A stretch of 64,000 nucleotides of DNA from Cercospora beticola (Eukaryota > Ascomycota > Dothideomycetes > Mycosphaerellales > Mycosphaerellaceae). The DNA is taken from the NCBI RefSeq assembly GCF_033473495.1, contig NC_088941.1, forward strand, positions 1,054,001 through 1,118,000, given 5' to 3'. Below are positions 33,131-44,752 of the stretch, one piece after another; within the stretch, counting starts at the first letter, position 1; each line of letters opens with the position of its first letter. The position numbers and the translations under genes are program-made. Below the pieces are notes generated by a model. The model did not search any database. It saw nothing but the letters and a program-made list of their open reading frames with translations, and was not told the DNA's origin.

Positions 33131-35283
33131 TGCCCACCCGCGGTGTTGCATCGCCATGTGTCTTGCTCCACCGCAGGAAACCCCGGCGGGCGGCGGTCGT
33201 GGTCGTCACCATACGGACCTGGGGAGATTGTTCATGTCGAGTAATTACAAAGCCTCCCGCGTGTGTCCTTGCTGCGTCAACCACAGCGCGGGTTTGACGG
33301 CAAGCGGGAGCGGGAAAGCCAAGCCAAACGTGGCGGGTCCCGTGCCCGCGCCAACCACGAGCAACGGCCGCGCTTGTTGCTCGTTGCTACTGGACTCTTC
33401 TCCTCGTCACTGCAGCGTTGCAATTCCTCGTCTGCCCACCGCCCTCACCCGCCGCGCGCTGAATGCCGCCCACCCACAAAACCGCCGACGTGTTGACAAA
33501 CTCTGCGTGGCCCGCTCCTCACTTCCGAGCCACGGCCACTGCTCCCCAGCCGCTGCACCGTGTGGGGCCACACATGGGCTCCGGGTGTTGTGCAACGGCC
33601 ACATCTGGTTGCCCTCGTGCATACTCGACTCAACGCCAGATCGGCTTCATCGCTGATGCACGTGATGCCGGGTGCTCTATCTGGCGTGTAACAGGAGGTA
33701 ACAAGAGCTTCCAGCAGAGCAACCCGCCGTCCGTTCGTATTTTCGGGTCCGCGCTGGGCATCATCACGGACATCACAACAACGGTCTTGCCCATGAGAAG
33801 TGCATTGGCACTGAGCTGATTCATAGCACGCGTAGGTGTGCCTCTGTGGTAGCATTCGACAGTAGCTTCTTCTTCGATGTCCATCGAGACTGCCTGTGTC
33901 CCCTCTGAGGTCGCGACTGCTAGCATCGCTCGATGTACCTGAGCGGAGCAATGTTCCGACAGGAAGGTAGGATCAATTCTTGACACGCATGTGCGGCCAG
34001 CACAAGCACAGCTGGAACAGATGATCGTGCTGCTTCGTACTGCTAAACGATGTTCTACAGTTTCAACCCACATCCCGTATCCACAGGGGGAAATGCACTG
34101 CTCAGAAGTACGATATCCCAGAGAGCTGGCTACTTTATATTGTAGCCGCATAAAGCCTCCGAGACCCACTAGCTCTTGCGCAACACTCGAACAACTATTG
34201 CATGCTTCTACGCATTAGCGACTCTCAGCATGATTCATTACACGGCGAACCCAGCGCGCAGCGGGCTGTTGGCAGCCGCTTGTCAAGGTGCTTGCATCCA
34301 TATACGGGACCCTCCTCACCATGGATCTTCGTTACTATCAACGTGCTCGGTGGTACGAGATCTAATGCACGTGGTGACGCACTTCTTTCCGAGTTGCATT
34401 GCTGGAATTGTCGGCTTTCCGGCCAACGCGATTCGTGCTGTCGTACATTCACATGTGTTGAGGCATGTGAATTCACGCGGCCACTTCGACGCCGGCTTGG
34501 CTAAGGTTCCGTAGCGAAATGCTTCTCTGTGATCGAGCTTCAGGAATGGCGACTGTCCCGGTGGCAGCCGACTTCCCGTCCTTTCTTACCAACGACGAAC
34601 ACCAAGAGTCACTAGATACAGTGCCTGAGGCACGTATGAATCTCATCCCGAGGGCTGATGGTTCTTCTCGCCTTCATCGAGACATGAATTAGGCATGTCA
34701 CTTGTCAAACAAAAGTTGGCTGCCACGAAATTGCCTCTAGAAGCCTTGGCCGAAGAGGATAGCCACGACGCTTTCTCTCAACAGGCAAGCAACACGCTCT
34801 GCTGCCAGTGTCGCGCGCAAAGAAAGCGGGAGCCGTCGAGCCTGTTGAGAGGGACCAGGAGCAGATCTATGCACTCAGCACAATTCCTGGCTCACGTATC
34901 TGGTCTCGAAATTGAACGTCCAGGGACCTCACGATAAAGTGCATTATTGCTGGTCTCATAGTCCAGCTTGGCATGAAGTCAATTTAGACATCTGTCTCTA
35001 ACATCGTTCTGGCACGATCCTCGATATTCGTTACAGCCTCTCCAAACCATCATAGACATGGACTCCATGTTCAGTATACGGCTGTCCCTGCCGAGATCGT
35101 CTTCTCGGCAATCGGCACCATTTGACTTTGACTTCGTTGCGACATCATCCTGGTTGACGATCACCTGGACCTCGTTGATACAGGAATGTTTACCACCGAA
35201 TCACTGCTGTGGCTTGAGTGATGTGTGATCTTGTCGGCAGTTCGAATACATCAGAATACCGACGAGATTGAGCCTCCTTCACT

Positions 35284-35634
35284 TCAACTGTCCGCGAGGT
35301 TGCTCATGGAGGCAGCATTACCCATGCTCGATTCGTCGGCATTGGCACGCTCCAGAATTCCACTTCTGCCTTTCTTCGCCATTGGCCAGCATGAAATAGC
35401 CAAGGGCGATGAGCACGAGATTGGCACAAGCGATACCGGAAGTGAAGAGTGCAACTTCATCAAAAGGTTGTTCAGGGTAAGCCTGGAGAAGAGGTCTCAA
35501 GTCTGGATCTCGCAGCACCACTTAGGTCACACGCCGACTTCGTTCCGATTGTGAAGAACATGCGGAACAGAAGCCGTTTCCACATGTTCGTCGGCTCCAG
35601 TGTCCTCCACACGTTCTGCAACAGGACTGCGCAT
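35284..35634 (-). pseudogene. Coding-like segments in shifted frames (possible decayed gene)
   Basis: Three adjoining minus-strand pieces have protein-like composition but lie in different frames: 35634-35527 (ATG, 35 aa, ending in TGA), 35521-35318 (67 codons without ATG) and 35358-35284 (ending SNLADS then TGA). The middle piece holds a PYPEQ-type acidic stretch and one hydrophobic segment (IACANLVLIALGYFMLA) that could span a membrane. The gaps are too short for introns. Either a gene decayed by small frameshifts or these are chance frames. No family recognised. Confidence 0.25.
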
Positions 35635-36624
35635 GATCAAAGATCTTCAGACGCAGTCTACACTCGAACACAACAACTCCCTCGCACTTCTCACCACTTT
35701 CAAGCCTTATCTCCGTGTATCCCATTGTACAACGGCAAAGACAAGGACTCAGGTTGAAACTCACAATCAAAGGCCAAGTTCCATCTCGTTGCCTAGACCC
35801 GCCCCCTTCCAACAATTAGTGATCACCTAGCACGTGGACAACCAACGTACAGCATCAACTGGCTCATCTCTGAAGTCCACAGCAGATAAGTCAAAAACAT
35901 GGTCCCGCGTGCTGTTGGTAAGAAACGCTGTGCAATATCCAGAGTCTCGGGTCTAGAAAGGAGGAAACCCTATCAATCCAAACCTCCATGTAAGCATCCA
36001 GCACCTCATCCTTTATCGTCATGTCGCAATCATCAGGAGCGAGTAAGACACTGTCACACAATTCCTCCTCTCCATATGTCTTTCACATGTAGGACTTGCA
36101 ATTGATCGACAATTGAAGGATTCCCAATCACCTTTAGGCCGCACAAGACACCTATTCTTGCTCGTGACAGCGGATGAGGCTGAGGGCCGGAATTTTGGCT
36201 GGATTAGGGCCGCACTGGTTATGTGCAATGTGAAATTGTGCAAGCCTCGGAAAATACTGATCCCAAGATTGTGTCTCAGCCTGTGCAATCGATCATTATC
36301 GTGTGTGAAGACGTGGACTGGGATTTCCTGGCTATAGCTCATAGGTGAGTCTGGAAATTCGGCACCGGTCGTTCTTGGCAGGTGATGTTGTATTTCGGTG
36401 TGGCTTTGCAGCGCAAAGGGGTGTTGATTATCAATGTGATAGAAGGAGATATGGCAGAACTAATGAGGAGCGGGCTGGCAGCGTCTCGATTGGAAGTAGC
36501 AGTTTAGAATTTCGTAGTGAAGTCAGCAAGTACGCTTGAGTTGTGTATTATAAACTGCTTTTCCTATGTATCATTACTTGCTTTGCTACGATTGTCCTCG
36601 ATCATGAATGCCCTCAGAAAGCAC

Positions 36625-37056
36625 ATGAGAGCGTTTCTCGCATTGGTTATTGCTGCGTCGAGGCTCGTCCTTGCCACAATCGAGACGGCTGTTAGTCTGT
36701 CGTTTTATGCGCACATAGAGTGTCGGTCCTGTACTTTCGTAAGCACGCACTATCTCGGCGAGGCTGGCCAACGTTGGGTGGGTAGGAGTCGGTCTCCACT
36801 CATGAATACCATGTCGATTGATCAACGCACATGCGGATTGCAGCCTGGGAGTCACTGTGATGGCCGTTCCCAGGCTGACAGTAACGGAGGCTATGCTCCC
36901 GATGAGCAGACTGAAATGAATAGCGAACTGTCTTCTCGTGCCCTCAGTGCACGCCGATGCCAACATCCCGGGGACTGGCATTGGCGAGCTGTACAAATCG
37001 CCACGGAAAGCACAGCTGCCCAAGTATCGGCGCTGTTGTCGCTTCATGGTATATGA
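36625..37056 (+). CDS. Doubtful small ORF with signal-peptide-like N-terminus
   Basis: A 143-codon frame that starts MRAFLALVIAASRLVLA, which has the charge and hydrophobic core of a secretion signal. A Ser/Cys-containing tail of about 125 residues follows with no recognisable domain. An alternative ATG is at 36604. It is isolated in the gene-poor spacer between the melanin genes, and its codon pattern is not clearly better than that of neighbouring frames. It could be a small secreted protein or a chance frame. Confidence 0.2.
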   Translation: MRAFLALVIAASRLVLATIETAVSLSFYAHIECRSCTFVSTHYLGEAGQRWVGRSRSPLMNTMSIDQRTCGLQPGSHCDGRSQADSNGGYAPDEQTEMNSELSSRALSARRCQHPGDWHWRAVQIATESTAAQVSALLSLHGI

Positions 37057-38672
37057 TCAGCTGAGAGTCGGTCAACGTCCATTTACCGTATTCGACCCTC
37101 GTCTAGTTGCCTAGCGATAGCGATAGCTGGGCTGGACCCTGTCTGTAGGGCTGACTATCCTGCAAACCGGAGGATGAGACTCTTGGGCGTCCAAGCGGTA
37201 ACACGTGAATGTGGATGTTGCCAGCTCAGAACGGTATAGATGTCGACAGATCTTCGCCCGCTCGTAATGCCACCGCTCTCGGCTTCCCTGTTTCGACGAG
37301 TTGGAGCTAAGTGGCGTTTACATCAAGTAACAAGATCTCCACTATGCTCGAATTCCTACGAGCACCATGCCATGCACGATTGTGGACGCTTCGCTGTGCT
37401 GGCACGGAGATAGACGCTCATCATCTTGCTCTTTGCAGCACGCCCCCCGACTTGGCCAAGCTGGAGGACGACCCGGAGGTTCTCCAATGCAATTGTGCTA
37501 AGCGAGTTCAGCTTAAGCACGCGAGACAGGGATGCTGGCAATTGATTCCCAACAGCATGGTGCAACTGCGAGCTGTTGTATCGCGTTAGCCAACAGCATA
37601 TCCAAAGTTGCCATGATGAGCACGAGCTCATATGCAGCAAACCTGTGCAGCAACGCGGCATAGAAGTTGTCTGTTGCACGACTGCGACTTGGCGAAGAAA
37701 TATGGGCGGATAGGTAGATCTCTGTCGCCAAGCATTTCAGTTACGAGACTCGTGTCAGCGAATGGGACAGGTTGGCAAGGAAAATTAGCGAGACCAGAAT
37801 GCAGTGGATAAGTTCAAGGAGTAGCGAGTGCCGTGCAATATGTGGCGAGCTGAGCACATCCTTCACAGACCAAGAGTGTCCTTGGCCATGCCTCTGAGTG
37901 CGCCACAACGCGCGAAGCATGCGTGTTCCTCGATACCATCTGATAGGGCCCGAAAACGCGCGCATCGCCGCATTGATTCGTTGAGATTGACGCTTTTGCT
38001 CCGAGCTACGTAGAATACGAGAGAGCTAACGCGATCTGCAGCGTTTCGCTGCAGCGTTTAGCGTAGGTGAACGGCGCGTCCACACGAACTGGACAAGGTC
38101 AGCTACACGCGACTGCGGAGAAATACCATGTTGTTGATCTGGCGCGCGCGAGAACGCGGCACCCGCACGAACGGAAGTGGGCGAAGCTTGCGCTTCAGAC
38201 TCCTCGAGCCATTCAAGCAGTCGTCTTCGCAGGCTTGGAATCCTGCTTTCGAGTAGGAGAGAAGCTGCAATGTAAATCTGACCTAATGTCCGATCAAACT
38301 CCAGTAGAGATGAGACCGGTGAGGTGCAACGACAGAGCTGCAGAACACAGCTTCCTTCGGCCAGCCTCGGTGCGTCATATTGCCTCTGCGAGCAGAAAAG
38401 GTGGACCGCCAGCAGGCAGTGCCGCTCCTGATGAATAGGGCTTTCTCGCCAAAGCGAGAGAGAAGCGGACTCAGCATTGTGCCCATGTGTCATCAACACC
38501 GACGAGATAGCGTGCGTGATTGTAAGCTGAGTTCAGCTTGCGGATCCCAATGCCTGAGATGACGGCGAGAGAGAAATGCCTGGTCAGCGCATTGCCAGCC
38601 GATGGTCCAGCTCGCCAAATTCCAGTGCCGTACCGGCTAATACTCGGCTAGCAGCTCTGAAGCTTACACGCT

Positions 38673-38706
38673 CTCGGATGGCGTTTGCTCTCGAATGGCG
38701 TTGAGC
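38673..38706. repeat. Short imperfect tandem repeat (17-bp unit, two copies)
   Basis: CTCTCGGATGGCGTTTG is followed directly by CTCTCGAATGGCGTTGA. It is in the PKS-CMR1 spacer and has no evident function. Confidence 0.4.
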
Positions 38707-41655
38707 GCCCTGAAGATGCAATATGTTGTTGATCCCGCGTGGAAGAGCGCCTTGCTTTCTCCCGAAGCACAGCCTACATCCCCGAGGCCTATGGCAGAGA
38801 GAAGGAAGAGCGGTCACGACTTGGCCCAGATTGTGCATCGCAGACTTCACTTGGAGCTTCCAGTCTTGCAGTAGCCACAGTCGGGTTCGTGCGCTGCACG
38901 TCCCATGCACGCTTCTGAACTTCCGTCTTCCTATGCAGGGACAAAATGTGGAAGACCTAGCAGATTTGCACATGTAGGGAATTTGGTCTTGTTGAGGCAG
39001 CCCTATCGCTCGAGGAAATCCTGAGCACCTGCTCAAAGGCTCTGCAGACTGCACGACCATGTCAGCAATGCGCATCGATTCGAGATCTGGCCATCGATTG
39101 GCAACGTCCGTGTTGCGCGCATTGGGGGCTCGGGTTTCTGCGATGCAGCGCATCAAATGGCGTTGGGCATTCGGCAAGCCGATCGCTCCCCGTCCACGAT
39201 GCCGTGCTGCTGCTTCTCGACTGTTGACTGCATGTGTGCCTGATTGTGGTTGTAGTTGTGTTGTGCAGGTTCACGTCTGGATGTGCTCCTCCTCCATCTT
39301 GCTGATGCCAAGTCTCCAGCAGGTGGGTCCTGCCGTTCCGCCCGACGGAAAGTTCATCGGCGCGTCGGCAGGTTCACAGACACGAAACAACACAACCTTG
39401 GACGCGAAACCTGGACCAGCGCCTGCCTCTTCCCACCGACTCGTCCGCCATTGTTTCATGCCAGATTGACACCATCCGCGCGCGACGTTGCACTGAGATT
39501 CCACGGGGCCGCACTGTACGAGAATGCACTGAGCATACTGACATAATCCTTCTCCACGAGGAGCGCGCTGCCGAGCAACCAGACACATGGTCTGCGTCAT
39601 GAACGAGAACCGTTGTGGCTCCGAATCAACAGCAATCTACACGGGCTCCGCACGCTCCCACTAATCTGTGCCCGCCGCATTCCTCGCGCCATCCGGGGCC
39701 TCGTCCGGGACGATGTAGAGCGGATCGCAGATGTCCTTTTCATGCCATCCCACCAGGCCCACCGAAACCCAATGTCGACTTCCCGTGCAGCAAAAGCTCG
39801 ACTGTCCTCTACATCCACCGTATACGAGCCCGTGCGCTGGTTGCGGCATGCCTGTGATCACTACATACTGAGCTGACGCCATCGAGTCGGGTCGAAAAAT
39901 GCCGTGCCTGCCATCACGGCAACGGAATGGGCATGTTTCTGTCAGCATGCCCACTCGCGCTGGGGCAGGCGGCGAGGCCTCTAGACAAGTAGAGTGGAAG
40001 CAGTCCAATCGCATCCGAGCCATTTTATCACTCGCCGTATGTCTCGGCGCCAGCTATTGGGCGGTCTTGAAGACTACAGGAGCACACATGCACAGCTCAA
40101 GATGACCCTAAGAACTCGCGATCGCAAGCATCTCGTACAATCGACATTTGTCAACATGTCCAGATTCGTGCAGACATACCACTCGAGATCTTGAAGTGCT
40201 GGCGACCGCCGGAACATGTGGCAGACATGCACGCTAATGCAAAGTGCCAATCGTACCGCCTATGGAATCGGAAAATAGCTTCTCGCTTCCGGTTCGGTGA
40301 TAGCGTTGGCTGCAGCGATATCGTGGCAGGGCTGTCGTTCCAACGCGTCGAGGCACTTCTGTGCCGCCATTGCTGACGATGTCTTCTCAGGGCTGAATGC
40401 ACTGCCGGCTTACCGAAGACTCATTGAACAGGAGGACTCCAATATGCGTGCTGACGTGGAAGGCGACGACTTGCTGAACAGGTACACAGGTCCAGAAGTA
40501 CACAGCTAGGCGTACTCCATCCTTATGCGAGCGGGAGGCGAACTCTCAGCACTATTCATTGCGACACCAGCATCCGCATCCGGCTCCTATGCTGACAGGA
40601 TGACACCGTGAACAATAAGCATAGCGCGGGACCCAGAATAACACAAGGAATGGGCTACGTATCAAATCATGCTAGCGAGGTCGTGCAGTGCACGCTTTAT
40701 CGTTCAGTCGGGTCCGCGTGGCATCAAGACACCGCGTTGGGTCGGGAACGCGACGTTCCACGATTGTCTCGCCATGTGCACAGCGTCTCACAACTCGAGT
40801 GACCTCGTGCAGAATGCCGTGCGAGCGCGGCGTGTGGGACATAATGACTGTGCTGGCGCCTAGAGGTCCTGAGCACGATGTGATATACGGCGGCGAGAAA
40901 AGTTCCCTAGCTGCGTTTACTACATTCGGGCAGGGTTCTCGGCTGCAAGCCACCTCTTCAGGCGTTCAACGCAGCCATTCTTGGTCTGCCAAGGACTCGA
41001 GTCTATGCAGTGCTGCGGGTCGCGGCTATCTGGAGCTGGGGCACCTCCCCTGGCTTCGGTGGCTGATACTATCCTTGTACATTGCTGGGGTACCCACACA
41101 ACCCATGCACAGGATGCAGGCCTCCTGGAGCCAGGGAGCCAGCCTGTATGCACACTTCCTGCCGCTGGATACGTGCTTCCTGCATATCCGTGGATTGCGA
41201 TGGATGCTGGCGTGCTGGCTTGGACGATCTGCGACTGGCCAAAATGCTCCGACAGGTTGCTCGTGCTGAATCCTTGCACTACAAAGCCCTCGCTAGGAAC
41301 AGAAATGCCCAAGATATCAATGACGAGCTGCGACTGCGCTGAACCATATCTCTAACAGGGCTCATGTCAGACGTGCATCAACTGCCGCAGGATCTATCGC
41401 TCATGAAAAGACGGATCTGCAACTGAGGCACGAGGCTCCAGCCTGTTTCTTACGCCCCACACCTGCCCTCTTCGTTGGAGTCCTATTACAGTACTGCCGC
41501 TGATTCCTTTCGCTGGCGCTGTGTCATAACTGGGCCACCTGCCCGATGATTTTCGTTTGGACTTGATCGCTCTTGCATCTTCCCGAACCTCTCTGTCTGC
41601 TCGTGGAGACGCATTCGATCTACAGCAGCGTTGGACCACACATCAAGTCGGCACA

Positions 41656-44600
41656 ATGGTGTTCTGTACATACTGCGGGCAGTCTTTCACAAGAGATGAG
41701 CATCTCGAACGCCATATTCTTACTCGTATGTGATGCAGCATGCTACTGAAGAAGTCCCACTGACAGTATCTAGACACCAACGTAAAGCCGTTCAAATGCT
41801 TCACATGTCATATGTCATTCGCCAGAAGGTCAGCATGATGCTCAACGCTTCTTCTCATGTCAACGACTGACCTCGACAAGGGATCTTCTACAACGACACT
41901 ACACGGTACACGGCAAGGATCAGACTGGACAACATGAGATACCAGCTGCGAGTGGTATGATACCGAAGTCAGCAGGACGAACACCAATTGCCTGCAGCAA
42001 TTGTGCAAAGACGAAAACGAAATGCGATAAGAAATTCCCGTGCTCAAGATGTGCGGGCCGGAACCTAAGGTGTACACTACGGCCAACGAGGAGGGTCTCA
42101 AAGAATGCTGCTCGTGCGAACATGCCGGCAGAAGGTGCTGTAGCAGTGCCTCTCAATGCACAACAGGCGGGCTCTGAGAACAACACACAGCCATCTGAAG
42201 TGCAGCAGCAACCGAGTCCACCGGCGGCACCAGCAGATAGCCCGCAGCAGCCACTGCAAGTGCAACAAGCGGTCACGAAGGACACCAGTCCCAAGCCGAC
42301 GATGGCATCGATTGCAGAAGACACACAGCCCGCCAACAATAGTGACACAGCTGGGACACAGTACCCAGACCAGCCCTCCACCAGGCCTACACCACCAAGC
42401 TCGTTCTCTCCCGAAGCACACACGACTGGGTTTATGCAACAGACGCCATTGTCGGGATATACAGAGTTCGCGAATGCTATGAGCAAGGATAGCTCTGACG
42501 ACGATTCTAGCCCCCGTTTCATGTTAGACTGGAGTCAAATGCAAATGCCGATCGGCTACGATGGACTGGTGCAACCGCACATGATCATGAACACGGAGAT
42601 CGGATTCGACGCAAACATGCTATCAAATCCTGATGCAATGTTGAGCATATTGCCGACCGTTGATGACCCGATGGCTTCGCTGGTAACGCCTTTGGAGACA
42701 CCCAAGATGGAACGAACTTTTGCCGACCTCGAGCTTTCCAGCTCTGCTGCAGCATATCAACAACAGCGACCACCGATGACATCCATGCGGACATCTCGCT
42801 CGATACATTCACAAGCTTCCACGCCTCCTTCAGACATAAACTCTGAGCTACCCGAAATCATTCAGGCCCAAGATGCCTGGTCAGTGTTTCGTTGCACGCC
42901 GATCTTGCCGTCTTCGGCTTGTCCCAGGACGGCCAAGAGAAACCTTGAGCGGTTAGAGGACACTCTACGGAATCGCGAGGGCTGGGCGAGCTGGAGTCCT
43001 GCCTGGGATGACACCGACTTGGCTGGGGCTGATCAGCTGACAGTAATGCAGCTTCACGAAAGTACTCGCGACAAATTGTTGGCCATCACGCAAAGCTTCC
43101 TCCACAAGGCGCTCGAAATTCACCGGGAGGGCGGCAACCGTCAAAGTGTCGATTCGGGCTACCATACACCAAACTCCTACTACGGTTCAAATTTTGTATT
43201 GTTGCCACCCGCGCGCGTTCTGGAGTACTTTCTCCGATCATACGCAAACAGCTTTGAGCGCTATTTCCCGCTGACATCAAAGGGAATCTTGGACGCGAAC
43301 GAGTTATTGCATTGCTACAATGATCGTGCAGCAAGCCTACTAGTCCTGATGATGATTGCTCAAGGCGCAATGAGCATACAATCCACGGAAGCACGCCTAT
43401 TGACAGGCGGACTGACCGAAGCATGTCGGATATCGCTCTTTGATCTCATAGAGCGAAACATCATCATGTCTGCTGACCCTGTCGTACTGCACTCGGCCCT
43501 GCTCTTCATCGTTCAGGCAGCCTGGAGTGGCGACAAGTGGCAGATGGATATCGCGATGGGCCAACGTGGGATGTATCTGGCCATGCTACGACACTCGGGA
43601 ATGCTGGATAAGGCCACGACATCGTCCAACATCAACCAACATTCAACACGAGACCAGTTATGGCAAGAATGGATCTCGAACGAGTCCAAGAGTCGACTAG
43701 TCTATTCATGGATCATGGTTGATCAGGATCTAGCATTATTCCATGACACCGCTCCGCTCTTTGCTGTGTCCGAGTTTGCTGTACCCATGCCTGATGCTGA
43801 CCGTCTTTGGCAAGCAAAGAGTGCTGCAGAGTGGTCGTCCATCTTCGAGCAAGTGCATGAGTTTTCAGGAGGATACTCTTCCGTGGGGTCCGGTGCTAGG
43901 CCGCTGTCTTTACGCGATCTGTTTCGCCATTTCCTGGACGATGAGATGATTCCGCTTGGCATTGAGATGACACCTCTACAACTTCGATTGTTACTGCATC
44001 CTCTCCAGGCACTGGTTCATCAGTACAGTCAGCTCCTCACTTGCTTCTCCGAATCGCGCTCGAGTCGGAACCAGAGCCAGCCTCGTGCAGTCAGTGCGTC
44101 AACGACACGTAATCGCCTCGAAGAAGTCCAGTCACTTCTGGGAAGATGGTTCGACTTGGCCGAACGATACCTTCGCGCAAACCCAATGTGCGCAGTGATG
44201 CAGACGAATCTCGTCGTCTTCCATCTCATCAGCCTCAATGCTGCCACCAACTTCCCAGAAATTGAACGACTAGCTCGTCGAGAGAATTTCGATGGCACTT
44301 ACCAACAACTAGTCTGGACGCACAAGCGATGCATCCATGATGTTGAAGAAGCCATCTATCATTGTGGCCAAATCCTGCGTATTGTTCGAAGTATGCCACG
44401 GACCGTTCGCCCTCCTTGGTGGGCTGGTGCCATCTACCGCGCAGGCCTGGTACTTTGGACCGACAGTCTCACACACAAGGAACAGTCCTCGCCGCGCAAT
44501 AATGGCATGTTCCCATCTGTGCCCGGCCCTTCCTTCGCGATCGATGCTCTACCGGCCGATCATCCTCTCATCATACGATACCTGACCAAGCGGGAAGGCG

Positions 44601-44752
44601 TGCCATGCGTGACGAAACGTGACGGCTCTCAGATGAGTCTGGATCGTGCATATCCTGTCCTGCAGCACTGCATCGAAGTCATCGACGAAGGAGCTTCCAA
44701 TCGATTCTCAGACGGCATTCGGTCGAAGATCGATAAGCTGGCTCGAGGTTAA
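41656..44752 (+). CDS. CMR1: Melanin regulator Cmr1 (two C2H2 fingers plus Zn2Cys6)
   Basis: Three exons: 41656-41725, 41774-41828 and 41881-44752; introns of 48 and 52 nt; product 998 aa. Two C2H2 fingers lie at Cys4/Cys7/His20/His24 and Cys32/Cys35/His48/His52. A Zn2Cys6 binuclear cluster follows with cysteines 80, 83, 90, 96, 99 and 106. The combination is diagnostic for Cmr1/Pig1 regulators of DHN melanin genes. A Gln/Pro/Thr-rich linker follows. From about residue 370 comes a fungal-specific regulatory domain (middle homology region), with the LEYFLRSYANSFERYFPLTS segment and PPWWAGAIYRAGLVLW near the end. Exon 2 encodes the second finger, so splicing is essential. In Colletotrichum and Magnaporthe these factors activate PKS1 and THN reductase genes; that role is inferred here from locus and domain content. 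Confidence 0.95.

Larger units (their letters stand above)
32026..41655. other. 9.6-kb spacer between PKS and CMR1, no intact gene recognised
   Basis: This divergent intergenic region contains both promoters. The PKS 5' leader (about 32026-32075 on the minus strand) is A/C-rich with AAC repeats, typical of fungal leaders. About 32935-33130 is dominated by CTG/CCG-type trinucleotides. From 33.6 to 41.6 kb the sequence is a patchwork of short frames in all six phases rich in Arg, His, Cys and Ser, as expected of noncoding DNA. There are a few coding-like pieces (minus strand near 33.7-33.9 kb and 35.28-35.63 kb; plus strand 36625-37056). No transposase, reverse transcriptase or long terminal repeats were recognised. 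Confidence 0.6.

Noticed and set aside
32847..33656. 269-codon plus-strand frame upstream of PKS1
   Set aside because: It results from the CTG/CCG-biased tract; composition is extreme in Cys, Leu and Ser, no domain is visible and competing frames on both strands are equally open.
38584..39177. 197-codon minus-strand frame in the melanin spacer
   Set aside because: Arg/Cys/His-rich throughout with no recognisable motif, typical of noncoding GC-balanced DNA.
40688..41355. Overlapping plus-strand frames of 124-193 codons just upstream of CMR1
   Set aside because: Several frames are open at once on both strands, so openness carries no weight; no domain seen. More likely CMR1 promoter DNA.
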